54,032 nucleotides of DNA from Nitrospinaceae bacterium (lineage in GTDB: Bacteria; Nitrospinota; Nitrospinia; Nitrospinales; Nitrospinaceae), in contig JAHELC010000013.1 of assembly GCA_024644405.1 (NCBI GenBank), forward strand, positions 1-54,032, in the 5' to 3' direction. A program made the translations under genes and the position numbers. A model generated the notes under the pieces. It searched no databases. It had not been told where the DNA came from and saw only the letters and a program-made list of their open reading frames with translations. This document shows positions 27,761 to 36,288 of the stretch, in pieces. Every line of letters begins with the position of its first letter. Within the stretch, counting starts at the first letter, position 1.

Positions 27761-29377
27761 ATGCATAAAGTGGAAGTGGCGCAGTGGAGTGCTCTTAAAG
27801 ACCGGGAACCGGCGTATGCGCTGGTGGCGAATGTTGACCTGGTGATCGTTCGGTTTGACAAGCAGGTTTCCGTATTTTATGGCCGCTGCCCGCACCGGGG
27901 CGCGTTGTTGAGCGACGGGTTTGTTTCCGGGACCAACCTGATTTGCGGGGTCCACAAATGGGATTTCCGGTATGACACCGGCATCAGCGAGTACAGCAAC
28001 GAAGAATCGCTCCCCAAATTTTCCTCATGGCAGGAGAACGGAACCGTGCTGGTGGATGAAGAGGAGGTCGCTGAATGGGAAAAAGAGCATCCGCAACCGT
28101 TTAACCGCGACGCCTATCTTGGACAGTATGCCGATACCGGAGGCACCGATGCGGAGCCGCACAACCATTTTATCCAGCAGTTGGCGAAAGAAGGGTTGTC
28201 GAAACTGGGGCACCATGGCCGGGTGGCGGCGATGGGCGTACCGCGCGACGAGCTTCCGCTCTGGGATGACATTCAGTTCGTCACCGCCCAAATCGCGACG
28301 ATGCCTTTGCTGGACGATGACCCGGTGGGCACCGAAGTGGTTATCGGTCCCAAAGCCAAAAAACCGCTGACGCTGAAAATCCCTTTGTTTGTGTCGGACA
28401 TGAGTTTCGGAGCGCTGTCGGAAGAAGCCAAGGTGTCACTGGCGATGGGTGCGGAACTGGCGGGGACCGGCATCTGCAGTGGCGAAGGCGGCATGCTGCC
28501 GGAAGAGCAGGCGGCGAACAGCCGGTACTTTTATGAATTGGCGTCGGGCCGGTTCGGATATTCGATGGACAAGGTGCAACGTTGCCAGGCGTTTCACTTC
28601 AAGGGCGGGCAGGGCGCGAAAACCGGAACCGGTGGTCACCTGCCGGGTGACAAAGTGAAGGGTAAGATTGCAAAGGTACGCGGCCTCAAGGAAGGCGAAC
28701 CGGCGGTGTCGCCTCCGCGGTTCCCGGACTGGAAAGATATTAAACCCATCAAGGCATTCGCCGCCGAGGTGCGCGAAGCGACGGGGGGTATTCCGATTGG
28801 CTACAAGTTGTCAGCCCAGCATATTGAGGCCGATATCGACGCGGCGCTGGAAGTGGGGGTTGATTACATTATTCTGGACGGAAGGGGCGGCGGTACCGGT
28901 GCCGCACCATTACTGTTCCGCGACAACATATCCGTGCCCACGATCCCGGCGCTGGCGCGGGCGCGGCATCATCTCGACCGGCTGGACCGCAAGGATATCA
29001 CGCTGGTCATCACCGGAGGCCTGCGGATACCCGCCGACTTCTCGAAAGCGCTGGCGTTGGGCGCCGATGCCATTGCCCTTTCCAACGCGGCGATCCAGGC
29101 GATCGGGTGTATCGGCATGCGGGCGTGCCACACCAACAACTGCCCGGTGGGCATCGCCACACAGAAAGAACATCTGCGCCAAAGACTCGACGTTCAAAAG
29201 TCAGCGGAGCGACTGAATAATTTTTTTAACGCGGCGGTGGATTTGATGAAAGTGATGGCGCGAGCGTGCGGTCATACACACCTCAACCAGTTCAATGCCG
29301 GCGACCTCACCGCCTGGAAGAAAGACATGGCCGACCTCACCGGCATTGCCTATGGCGGCATGGCGGGACACAAATAA
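27761..29377 (+). CDS. Rieske [2Fe-2S] and glutamate synthase FMN-domain fusion
   Basis: A 538-residue protein fusing two modules. Residues 1-105 are a Rieske ferredoxin with C43-x-H45 and C62-x2-H65 as cluster ligands. Residues about 150-535 are the FMN-binding glutamate synthase domain, with GGQGAKTGTGGHLPG, LDGRGGGTGAAP and the [3Fe-4S] ligands C450-x5-C456-x4-C461 (ACHTNNCPVG). No glutamine amidotransferase domain is present, so it is not a complete glutamate synthase; relatives include archaeal-type GltB and glutamate-synthase-like oxidoreductases. The Rieske module may feed or accept electrons. GGAG precedes the ATG. No partner reductase is seen nearby. Confidence 0.88.
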   Translation: MHKVEVAQWSALKDREPAYALVANVDLVIVRFDKQVSVFYGRCPHRGALLSDGFVSGTNLICGVHKWDFRYDTGISEYSNEESLPKFSSWQENGTVLVDEEEVAEWEKEHPQPFNRDAYLGQYADTGGTDAEPHNHFIQQLAKEGLSKLGHHGRVAAMGVPRDELPLWDDIQFVTAQIATMPLLDDDPVGTEVVIGPKAKKPLTLKIPLFVSDMSFGALSEEAKVSLAMGAELAGTGICSGEGGMLPEEQAANSRYFYELASGRFGYSMDKVQRCQAFHFKGGQGAKTGTGGHLPGDKVKGKIAKVRGLKEGEPAVSPPRFPDWKDIKPIKAFAAEVREATGGIPIGYKLSAQHIEADIDAALEVGVDYIILDGRGGGTGAAPLLFRDNISVPTIPALARARHHLDRLDRKDITLVITGGLRIPADFSKALALGADAIALSNAAIQAIGCIGMRACHTNNCPVGIATQKEHLRQRLDVQKSAERLNNFFNAAVDLMKVMARACGHTHLNQFNAGDLTAWKKDMADLTGIAYGGMAGHK

Positions 29378-29384
29378 AAGAAGG

Positions 29385-29414
29385 CCTGTGGCCGGTTGTG
29401 GAGCCGGCCACAGG
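29385..29414. terminator. bidirectional-type hairpin between convergent genes
   Basis: A perfect 11-base stem, CCTGTGGCCGG (29385-29395) with CCGGCCACAGG (29404-29414), and an 8-base loop. On the minus strand it is followed by a T-rich CCTTCTTTTATTTG, so it should stop transcripts of the secreted protein gene at 29425-30066. It may also end the Rieske-GltS transcript on the plus strand. Confidence 0.75.
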
Positions 29415-29424
29415 TAGAGGAAGA

Positions 29425-30066
29425 TTACTGATGGCGGAATTCCGCTACCACATCAGCGGATTCACCGGTCCTGACTGGCGGCATGGGCCGGGTGGAAATG
29501 TCCTCTTTTATACGGGTGCTGTTGTTCCAGTTGTTCAGGCAGAACTTGCCGCCCTTCGGGCATTTCCGGTAAGAACAGCCTTCGTCCACAATTCCATTGC
29601 CGTTGTTATCGATCCGGTCACAGACTTCTTTCGCTCCCGGGTAAACCGCGGAGTTGGCATCGTCATAATCGGCCATCACATTGTATCCGTCGCCGTCGTT
29701 ATCCGGACACAGCGTAATATTCTCCAGGCGGGTCATCTTCTTGTCGTGTACGGTAACCTTGGGCACCGTGTTCAGGACCCGTCCTTCGTATTCGAACACC
29801 AGTTGGTAGTCGCCCTCGGGGACCGAGAGCAGTTTGAATTCCGGACTGGAACCCAGTTTGGTCGAAACCGATATACCCGGAATATGGACCAGGGTACCGT
29901 TCAGATCAAAACGGTCTGAACAGCTTTTTACCGTTCCGGCAATCTGGCCCACAGTCCCGGTCTTATCGGATAAGCTGACGAACGTCACGTCGACATCGGC
30001 GAAGGCCGGTCCTGCAAAAGTGACCGCCCAGATTAAAAAAGCGGATAAAATCGTTTTGTATTTCAT
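29425..30066 (-). CDS. secreted protein with MopE-type metal-binding motif
   Basis: Exported protein of 213 residues. Signal peptide MKYKTILSAFLIWAVTFAGPAFA is cleaved after Ala23. Residues about 24-115 look like an immunoglobulin-like or carboxypeptidase-regulatory-like beta domain (DLNGTLVHIPG, SVPEGDYQLVFEYEG). Residues about 118-155 carry the MopE calcium or copper-binding pattern DNDGDGY, then VYPGAKEVCDRIDNNGNGIVDEGC. Two more Cys follow. AAAGGAG precedes the ATG. It is a single gene, with a palindrome at 30231-30248 upstream. Role unknown, but a surface or periplasmic metal-binding protein fits. Confidence 0.82.
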   Translation of the reverse strand: MKYKTILSAFLIWAVTFAGPAFADVDVTFVSLSDKTGTVGQIAGTVKSCSDRFDLNGTLVHIPGISVSTKLGSSPEFKLLSVPEGDYQLVFEYEGRVLNTVPKVTVHDKKMTRLENITLCPDNDGDGYNVMADYDDANSAVYPGAKEVCDRIDNNGNGIVDEGCSYRKCPKGGKFCLNNWNNSTRIKEDISTRPMPPVRTGESADVVAEFRHQ

Positions 30067-30230
30067 TATTGTACTCCTTTCAAATTTCCAGTTTGGAAGC
30101 GATATGTTGATTAAATTTTTATTCCTTATTTTCGGGAATACTCCTTAACTGGTTTCATAATAAAATCCCCCAGGGGCTGTGTCATATCGTTCCCTCCATT
30201 ATTTTTCGGGTCATCTAACCTACGATGTCT

Positions 30231-30248
30231 TGTCGTATAAATACGACA
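30231..30248. promoter_or_regulatory. 7-2-7-like palindrome, candidate NarL-type operator
   Basis: TGTCGTATAAATACGACA is a perfect inverted repeat of 8 bases on each side with a 2-base centre. LuxR/NarL-type regulators often bind two heptamers arranged 7-2-7. It lies 56 bases after the stop of the NarL-like regulator gene and 165 bases before the secreted-protein gene. It could be the operator of the latter. It lacks a T-run and is too short to be a convincing terminator. Confidence 0.5.
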
Positions 30249-30304
30249 CAAGTCAACAAAGGTATGAGTTTAGAGGAGTTTAAGGAGAGTGATTGGGGCC
30301 TGGG

Positions 30305-30952
30305 TCAGGACACCAAGCCATGCTTGACGGCGTAATGAATCAATTCGGCGTTGGTTTTCAGGCTCATTTTTTCCAGGATGCGTGCCCGGTGGGTGCTGAC
30401 GGTGGTGATGCTCAGCGACAAGTCGTCGGCGATGTCCTTCAACTTTTTACCCGCGGCGATCTGGCAGAAAACCTGAAACTCCCTGGGTGACAGTGCGTCG
30501 TGGGTGTTTCCCTTGGAGGCGCGGCCCAGGTCCTGGATCAAAAGGTCCGCAAGCTTGGGGCTGACATAGCGTCCTCCCTGATGCACTTTGCGGATGGCTT
30601 CCAGCAAGGTCGCGGATTTGCTGGCTTTGTTGAGATAACCGGCCGCGCCGGCCTTTATGAATCGGGGACCGTAATGTTCTTCAGGAAATATGCTGAGTAT
30701 GATGACGGGCAATTGAGGTTTCAAAATTTTTAATTCCGACAGGACGTCCCATCCCGTTTTTTCGGGCATCTCAACATCCACCAGCAATACATCGACTTCG
30801 GTCTTTTTAATCTGGTCAATGACCTCCTGTCCGTTGGACGCTTCACCGACTACTTCCACATCATCGGATTTGGACAGGACCTTTTCAATTCCCTGTCTGA
30901 CGATGTCATGATCGTCGGCAATCAGAACCTTAATTTTGGAAGAGTCGGGCAT
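30305..30952 (-). CDS. NarL/LuxR-family response regulator
   Basis: Transcription factor of 215 residues. Receiver domain about 7-125 with the acidic pair D13/D14 and phosphoacceptor Asp59 (LLVDVEMPEKTG). The C-terminal LuxR-type helix-turn-helix lies at about 148-212 (LSPREFQVFCQIAAGKKLKDIADDL and STHRARILEKM). It overlaps the preceding kinase gene by one base (TGATG) and is its likely partner. The target is unknown, but the palindrome at 30231-30248 is a candidate site. Confidence 0.93.
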   Translation of the reverse strand: MPDSSKIKVLIADDHDIVRQGIEKVLSKSDDVEVVGEASNGQEVIDQIKKTEVDVLLVDVEMPEKTGWDVLSELKILKPQLPVIILSIFPEEHYGPRFIKAGAAGYLNKASKSATLLEAIRKVHQGGRYVSPKLADLLIQDLGRASKGNTHDALSPREFQVFCQIAAGKKLKDIADDLSLSITTVSTHRARILEKMSLKTNAELIHYAVKHGLVS

Positions 30953-32268
30953 CAGGAATCTCCCAGCGGAATGTGAACGGTGACCGTGGTACCCTTTCCC
31001 GGCTGACTGGTTATGTCCATCGTGCCGTTCCAGGCCAGCAGGCGTTCGCGGATTCCCAGTAAACCCAGTGATTTCGGGCTCCTGATTTTTGCCAAGGGAA
31101 TGCCGATTCCATTATCCCGCACTTTTAAATGGATGGAGTTATTTTTTTGTTCCAGAGCAATGGCAATCTCGCTGGCTTTGGCGTGTCTATATATATTGGT
31201 CAGCGTTTCCTGAAACACTCGAAAGAGAGTAATGGATCGATCCCGGTCCAGATGAATTTGAGTGTCTATACGGGTCGTATCGAATCGAGTTCCAGAGCGC
31301 GACTGATAATCCTGGACTTGCCAAAGAAGCGCTTCTCCCAATCCAAAAACATCCAGAATTTGAGGCCTCAGCTCCGTGGAAATTTGTTGAACGGAGTTGA
31401 TTGTGGTGTCAATCAACCGGGACATCGATTCAAATGATTCCTCAAGTTGCTCAGCCGGGGCGCTGGGTTTGAGTTCTTCCTCCAGATAATTCAGTTCCAA
31501 CTGGATCGCTGTGAGTTGTTGTCCCAGTTCATCATGGACCGCCCGTGCGATCCGTTCTTTTTCCTCTTCTCGGATGTCCTGAAGACGTTGTGCCAGGCTC
31601 CGCAACTGTTCGCGTGACGAGGTGATTTCCCGGATCAACGGGTCACTGACCTTCCAGAAAAGAACGGCACCCACTGAAATGACCGCAAATCCGATTCCCA
31701 AAGCCATCAATCCCGCGCGGTAGAAAGGAGCGCGGATTTCCTGGAGGTCTATTTTGGCAACCAGACCGAGGTTCAATATATTGATAGGTTCGTAAGCCGC
31801 CAGCACTTCGACGTTCCGGTAATCCGGGCTCACCATGGTTCCGGACTCTCCCATTAAAGCTCTTTGGATGGGTTTGCCCAGGGGGGAATCCAGGGGAAGA
31901 GCCTTTGGAATCATCAGGTCGGTATGTTTGTGGCTCAAAATGAAAACAATCTGATTGTCCTGTTTCCGGGCCAGCAGGAATTCCCCGGATTTGCCGAACC
32001 CTTCAAATTTTTTATGGGCATCGATAAACTGGCTGAGAGTGGCGGCTTCCGTTCCTTCAGGGTAATTATGACTGTACTGCATGTCGAACCGTGCCACTGC
32101 TTCCATCAATCGCGCCTGACTTTGGGCGACTTCCACCAGGCGGGATCGCTCTTCCTCGAAGGCGGTTTGATACAGGACGAAAATAGAGGCCAGGGTCATG
32201 ACCAGACCCACTCCTGTCATGATCAGAATCAAGACCCATCTTTGCCTTTGGGTGTCTTTCATATCCAT
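30952..32268 (-). CDS. NarX/DegS-type membrane sensor histidine kinase
   Basis: Sensor kinase of 438 residues. First helix about 12-35, a periplasmic sensor of about 165 residues, and second helix about 202-222 (LMALGIGFAVISVGAVLFW). The HisKA_3 dimerisation domain has phosphoacceptor His245 (IARAVHDELGQQLTAIQLEL), and a HATPase ends it (DNGIGIPLAK, LGLLGIRERLLAWNG). The group pairs with NarL-type regulators, matching the next gene. I use the ATG at 32268; an in-frame TTG just before it lacks support. The periplasmic signal is not identifiable. Confidence 0.9.
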   Translation of the reverse strand: MDMKDTQRQRWVLILIMTGVGLVMTLASIFVLYQTAFEEERSRLVEVAQSQARLMEAVARFDMQYSHNYPEGTEAATLSQFIDAHKKFEGFGKSGEFLLARKQDNQIVFILSHKHTDLMIPKALPLDSPLGKPIQRALMGESGTMVSPDYRNVEVLAAYEPINILNLGLVAKIDLQEIRAPFYRAGLMALGIGFAVISVGAVLFWKVSDPLIREITSSREQLRSLAQRLQDIREEEKERIARAVHDELGQQLTAIQLELNYLEEELKPSAPAEQLEESFESMSRLIDTTINSVQQISTELRPQILDVFGLGEALLWQVQDYQSRSGTRFDTTRIDTQIHLDRDRSITLFRVFQETLTNIYRHAKASEIAIALEQKNNSIHLKVRDNGIGIPLAKIRSPKSLGLLGIRERLLAWNGTMDITSQPGKGTTVTVHIPLGDS

Positions 32269-32404
32269 TGCCAAAGCATAAAGCCGATAACGGTATCTCC
32301 TATCTGTTCTTCCAGAGATCAGGAGGCATGAAAGACAAGTGTATCATAGCGAATGGGGTGCCGAAGGGGAGTGGCGGAATAAAACCCGGGTCTTTAGAAA
32401 GGTC

Positions 32405-33094
32405 TCAATTCAAGCGGGAGTCGATGCCCTTTTTGGAGAAGAGGGCGGACTGCTGGACGATGCGTTGTTTGAGGTCGATCAGTTCATGGACCTGCTGGTA
32501 ACGTTTCTTCACGTCCAACTCTTCCAGAAAATGTTGCCGGTCGTTCAAAGGTTGATCGAAAAAGTAAGCGACGCGGTCGACTGCTTCTCCCAGAGTTTTA
32601 CAATCCTGCACGTCCATTTCCACTTTCTGTGCGTTGTCGAGCGGCAGTTGACTGGTGAAGGCGTGGAATTTCCCGATCAAATGTTTGACCAGATCAGCGG
32701 AGGGGTCGAGGGGTTGATCGTTGATGTTGTCCAGCAGTTCGACTTCGGCCTGGCGGTAGAGGGCGTCGCCCACTTCGCGGACGATGCGGAACCGGCTTTG
32801 TCCGCGCAGGACGATATCGTATTTGCCGTCGTCGTGTTTGTTCCAATGCTCGAGGCTGCCGGCACAGCCGACGGGATGGATGTCCGGCGATCCTTCGTAT
32901 TCTTCCTCGTATCCCGGTTGCAGGAGCACCATGCCGATCCATTGGCCGGAGTCGATGGCGTCTCCCACCATTTGCCGGTAGCGTTCTTCAAAAATATGAA
33001 GCGGCAGAACGGTCCCGGGATAAAAAACGGAATTGGGCAGGGGAAACAGCGAAATGGTTTTCAGGGATGTCGGGGGCCGGTCAGGGTTTTCCAC
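32405..33094 (-). CDS. LON substrate-binding (N-terminal) domain protein
   Basis: Stand-alone LON N-terminal-domain protein of about 229 residues, with no ATPase or protease part. The family text is LFPLPNSVFYPGTVLPLHIFEERYRQMV, then GMVLLQPG, VGCAGSLEHWNK and RFRIVREVGDALYRQAEVEL. The C-terminal half is helical. I take the GTG at 33094 (GAGG five bases before) because the region upstream in the same frame, to an earlier GTG at 33151, does not resemble the family. Bacterial single-domain LON proteins are uncharacterised; some resemble YcaM-type or cereblon-like peptide binders. Confidence 0.85.
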   Translation of the reverse strand: MENPDRPPTSLKTISLFPLPNSVFYPGTVLPLHIFEERYRQMVGDAIDSGQWIGMVLLQPGYEEEYEGSPDIHPVGCAGSLEHWNKHDDGKYDIVLRGQSRFRIVREVGDALYRQAEVELLDNINDQPLDPSADLVKHLIGKFHAFTSQLPLDNAQKVEMDVQDCKTLGEAVDRVAYFFDQPLNDRQHFLEELDVKKRYQQVHELIDLKQRIVQQSALFSKKGIDSRLN

Positions 33095-33298
33095 GATGGC
33101 CTCGATTACGTTATAATACGTTGGATTATAGCACTGTTTGGTACGGCACAAGAAGGTTTAATCCGGTCTTACGACTTCTTGAACAATTCCCAAGAGCAGT
33201 GCGGTTTTCTGCAACTTTACGGCGAGCCCTGCATCCTTATAAGGCAAGCTAAATCCGATTCCCTGAATCGTTGACACATTCATGTTAACCTGAAGCTT

Positions 33299-34714
33299 AT
33301 GATTGTCAGCCCCGATCACATTTGCGCCGACATTCAGAATTCACTGATGGAGTCCGGCCTCTATTCCCAGCAGGCGGGCGACGGCGACAACACCTGGCGC
33401 ATTTCTCCCGACCCGTTTCACCTGTCTCCCAACGATGCGGCTTTTTTTCAGGACCTCGGCCAGCATCTGCTGAAATTCTATACCGCTCTCAATCAATTGT
33501 ATTTCGACAGTGTGAAGGGACGGGTGCCCGCCTGGGTGGCGGATTATCTGGACCGGGGCAAGCCGGCGGAACTGATCGAATACAGCCGCATGAAGCGGTT
33601 CAAATCTCACCTGCCGGGCATCATTCGACCTGATGTGATTGTCAAGGAAGATGGATTTGCTGTGACGGAACTGGACTCTGTGCCTGGGGGGTTCGGACTC
33701 ACGTCGCAATTGATGACGTTGTATGCCCGGGAGGATCGAAGCATTATCGGGTCGGCGGAAGGGGGCATACCCTCGCTGTTTTATCAAATGATCGAATCCG
33801 TGGCCGGAGAAAAAGGGTGCGCCGCCGCGATTGTCGTTTCCGACGAGGCCCGGGACTACTGGAGCGAGATGGTTTTCCTGGGAGATATTCTGAAAAAACG
33901 GGGTTTACCCGTTTATGTGGTGCATCCGCGTGAAATTCTGTTCAAGGAAGAAGGATTATATGTCATGGATGCGGGACGGGAGGTGCCCCTCGAGGTCCTG
34001 TACCGGTTTTATGAGCTGTTTGACCTGAAAAACATCCCCAAAGTGGAATTGCTGATGTTCAGCAGTAAAAAGAGCCGCGTCCGGACCACCCCGCCCTACA
34101 AACCGCATCTGGAGGAAAAACTGAGTTTTGCCCTTTTGCATCATCCGGCCCTCGTTACCTGGTGGGAAAAAGCGCTGGGAGTTGAAACTTTTGCGCTCCT
34201 TTCTCATCTAATTCCAAACACATGGGTGTTGGACAACCGGCCGTTGCCCCCCCATGCGGTGATTCCCAATCTGCGGGTCAAGGGGAATCCCATCAATGGA
34301 TGGCAAGACCTGTATTCCCTGACTCAGAAGGAGCGGGAATTGGTGATCAAGCCCTCGGGATTTTCTCCGGAAGCGTGGGGAAGCCGGGGGGTGGTGATGG
34401 GACACGACGTGTCGAGTGAGGATTGGGGCATGACCCTGGATCGGGCGCTCGCGGAGTTTCCGCATCAGCCTTATATTTTGCAGGAATTTCATAAAGGCAA
34501 GCGGATCGAAGCCGCCTACTGGAATTCAAAAATGCAATCCATGGATACCATGGAAAGTCGGGCGCGGTTGACGCCCTATTATTTTGTGGTGGAGAATCAG
34601 GCGCGGTTGGGAGGTATTCTGGCCACCTTGTGTCCCCACGATAAAAAGAAAATACATGGAATGGTGGATGCAGTCATGGTGCCTTGCGCGACCGGGTTGG
34701 AGAGCCAGAGTTAA
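33299..34714 (+). CDS. ATP-grasp-like protein, function unknown
   Basis: Cytoplasmic protein of 471 residues that I cannot name. The middle (GIIRPDVIVKEDGFAVTELDSVPGG) and the late part (ELVIKPSGFSPEAWGSRGVVMGHD, then PYILQEFHKGKRI) look like ATP-grasp strands, possibly of the glutathionylspermidine-synthase-like or circularly permuted kind. If so, it forms amide bonds. A glutaredoxin-like gene begins 3 bases after its stop and a lysine 2,3-aminomutase follows, suggesting an operon acting on an amino-acid-derived metabolite. No metal ligand or catalytic set is certain. Confidence 0.6.
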   Translation: MIVSPDHICADIQNSLMESGLYSQQAGDGDNTWRISPDPFHLSPNDAAFFQDLGQHLLKFYTALNQLYFDSVKGRVPAWVADYLDRGKPAELIEYSRMKRFKSHLPGIIRPDVIVKEDGFAVTELDSVPGGFGLTSQLMTLYAREDRSIIGSAEGGIPSLFYQMIESVAGEKGCAAAIVVSDEARDYWSEMVFLGDILKKRGLPVYVVHPREILFKEEGLYVMDAGREVPLEVLYRFYELFDLKNIPKVELLMFSSKKSRVRTTPPYKPHLEEKLSFALLHHPALVTWWEKALGVETFALLSHLIPNTWVLDNRPLPPHAVIPNLRVKGNPINGWQDLYSLTQKERELVIKPSGFSPEAWGSRGVVMGHDVSSEDWGMTLDRALAEFPHQPYILQEFHKGKRIEAAYWNSKMQSMDTMESRARLTPYYFVVENQARLGGILATLCPHDKKKIHGMVDAVMVPCATGLESQS

Positions 34715-34717
34715 ACG

Positions 34718-34957
34718 ATGATGAAACTTTACAATATCGACGGTTGTGGTTATTGTGCCATGGTTCGGGAGGTTTTGACGAACCTTCAAATCGATTATGA
34801 AAAAATCGATGTTCCCTGGCCTCATCATTTAAGAAAAGAAGTCCACGAAGTTTCCGGTCAAACCACCGTCCCGGTTCTGGTCGATGGTGACGTGGTGCTC
34901 GACGACGAATACGACATCATTGACTATCTCAAAAAAACCTATTCGATTCATTCCTGA
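34718..34957 (+). CDS. glutaredoxin-like protein
   Basis: Thioredoxin-fold protein of 79 residues. The active site is CGYC (C10-x2-C13), with TVPVL, the cis-Pro motif, and DGDVVLDDEYDIIDYL near the end as in glutaredoxins and GST N-domains. It is complete and soluble, lacking a GST helical domain. Its start lies 3 bases from the ATP-grasp-like gene and 21 bases precede the aminomutase gene, so the three are probably co-translated. A redox role for a thiol produced here is possible. Confidence 0.85.
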   Translation: MMKLYNIDGCGYCAMVREVLTNLQIDYEKIDVPWPHHLRKEVHEVSGQTTVPVLVDGDVVLDDEYDIIDYLKKTYSIHS

Positions 34958-34978
34958 TTAACAATTCAAAGGTTCAAT

Positions 34979-36112
34979 ATGGAGCGCTGGCAAAAACAAC
35001 TGAGCGATAGTGCTGTAAAAGTGGAAGACCTGCCCTTTGTATCCGGATCCAAGGAATACCTGGAAAAGCTCCAGAAGGTTTCGGAGATTTTCCCGATACG
35101 GATCAATTCCTATTTTTTGGATCAAATCAAGGAAGAAAATGATCCGTTGTGGAAACAGGTGGTGCCCACCGCCGAGGAGCTGGATGATTTTTTAAGCGCC
35201 GAAGAAACTTTGGATACCGATCCTCTCAATGAAGAAGAGGATATGCCCGTGCCCGAACTGGTCCACCGCTATCCCGACCGCGTGTTGTTGATGCTGAACA
35301 ATCAGTGTCCGATTATTTGCCGGTTTTGCACCCGCAAGCGAAAAATCGGTTTTCCTGGGATTGTGACCCGCGAAACCCTGCGCCAGGGAATCGAGTACAT
35401 TGCACAGCACCCGGAGATACGCGACGTGATCATGTCCGGCGGGGATCCGCTGCTGGTGCCTGACAAGGAGTTGGAGCGCATCATGGGGGCGCTCCGGGAA
35501 ATACCGCATCTGGAAATTATCCGAATCGGTACCCGTGTACCCGGCACGTTGCCGGAACGGGTGACCCCGGCCTTGTGTGAGATGTTGAAAAAGTATCATC
35601 CGTTGTACGCCAACCTGCATTTCAACCATCCCGCTGAAATCACACCGGAAGTGGAACTGGCCTGCAACCGGATGGCCGATGCCGGTATACCGCTGGGCAG
35701 TCAAACGGTTCTGCTCAAAGGGGTGAATGACGACGTGGACACCATGAAGGAACTGGTTCATAAACTGCTCAAGATTCGTATCAAGCCGTATTACCTGTAC
35801 CAGGCGGACATGACGGTTGGAACGGATCATTTCCGGACTAAAATCGACAAGGGACTGGAGATCATCCGGGGATTGCAGGGTCACACTTCCGGCATGGGCG
35901 TGCCTTATTTTGTCATCGATACCCCCGGCGGTGGCGGTAAAGTCCGGCTACTGCCCGATACGGTGGTGGAGTATAACGACCGCGAAATCCTGGTCCGCAA
36001 CTTTGAAGGCAAGGTGTTCCGGTATCCTCAACCCACCGAGAAAACACCGAAAAAGAATGTGACGAGTGCCACGGTGATTTCTCCTCCCGACAAGCTGTGT
36101 GAAATGGCTTAA
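34979..36112 (+). CDS. kamA: lysine 2,3-aminomutase family radical SAM enzyme
   Basis: Radical SAM and PLP enzyme of 377 residues, shifting the alpha-amino group of lysine to the beta carbon. The cluster motif is C110-x3-C114-x2-C117 (CPIICRFCTRKRK). GGDPLLVPD and the terminal PGGGGKV with the PLP-binding Lys are present. The length is nearer to EpmB-like and shorter KamA proteins than to the 416-residue clostridial enzyme. No epmA or efp and no ablB acetyltransferase are seen in the window, so I cannot tell an osmolyte role (beta-lysine) from protein modification. Confidence 0.88.
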   Translation: MERWQKQLSDSAVKVEDLPFVSGSKEYLEKLQKVSEIFPIRINSYFLDQIKEENDPLWKQVVPTAEELDDFLSAEETLDTDPLNEEEDMPVPELVHRYPDRVLLMLNNQCPIICRFCTRKRKIGFPGIVTRETLRQGIEYIAQHPEIRDVIMSGGDPLLVPDKELERIMGALREIPHLEIIRIGTRVPGTLPERVTPALCEMLKKYHPLYANLHFNHPAEITPEVELACNRMADAGIPLGSQTVLLKGVNDDVDTMKELVHKLLKIRIKPYYLYQADMTVGTDHFRTKIDKGLEIIRGLQGHTSGMGVPYFVIDTPGGGGKVRLLPDTVVEYNDREILVRNFEGKVFRYPQPTEKTPKKNVTSATVISPPDKLCEMA

Positions 36113-36288
36113 TCTTACCCCTCTTCCACGATCTTGACTCCCGGGTTCATCCGGAGACCGTCGACACTGGTTTTGACAGAACTCCCACGTTCGCTTAAAA
36201 TGTATTGAATTCCCAAGATGGTTTCGCAGTCCGCCGGAGCAGGCTGTTGTCGTTGTGCATTCAATCGTTTCTTTTATCCGAGAGTATT

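Noticed and set aside
32339-33274. Plus-strand open frame of 311 codons opposite the LON-domain gene
   Set aside because: The minus strand holds a clear LON N-terminal family protein; this frame has no motif and no ribosome site.
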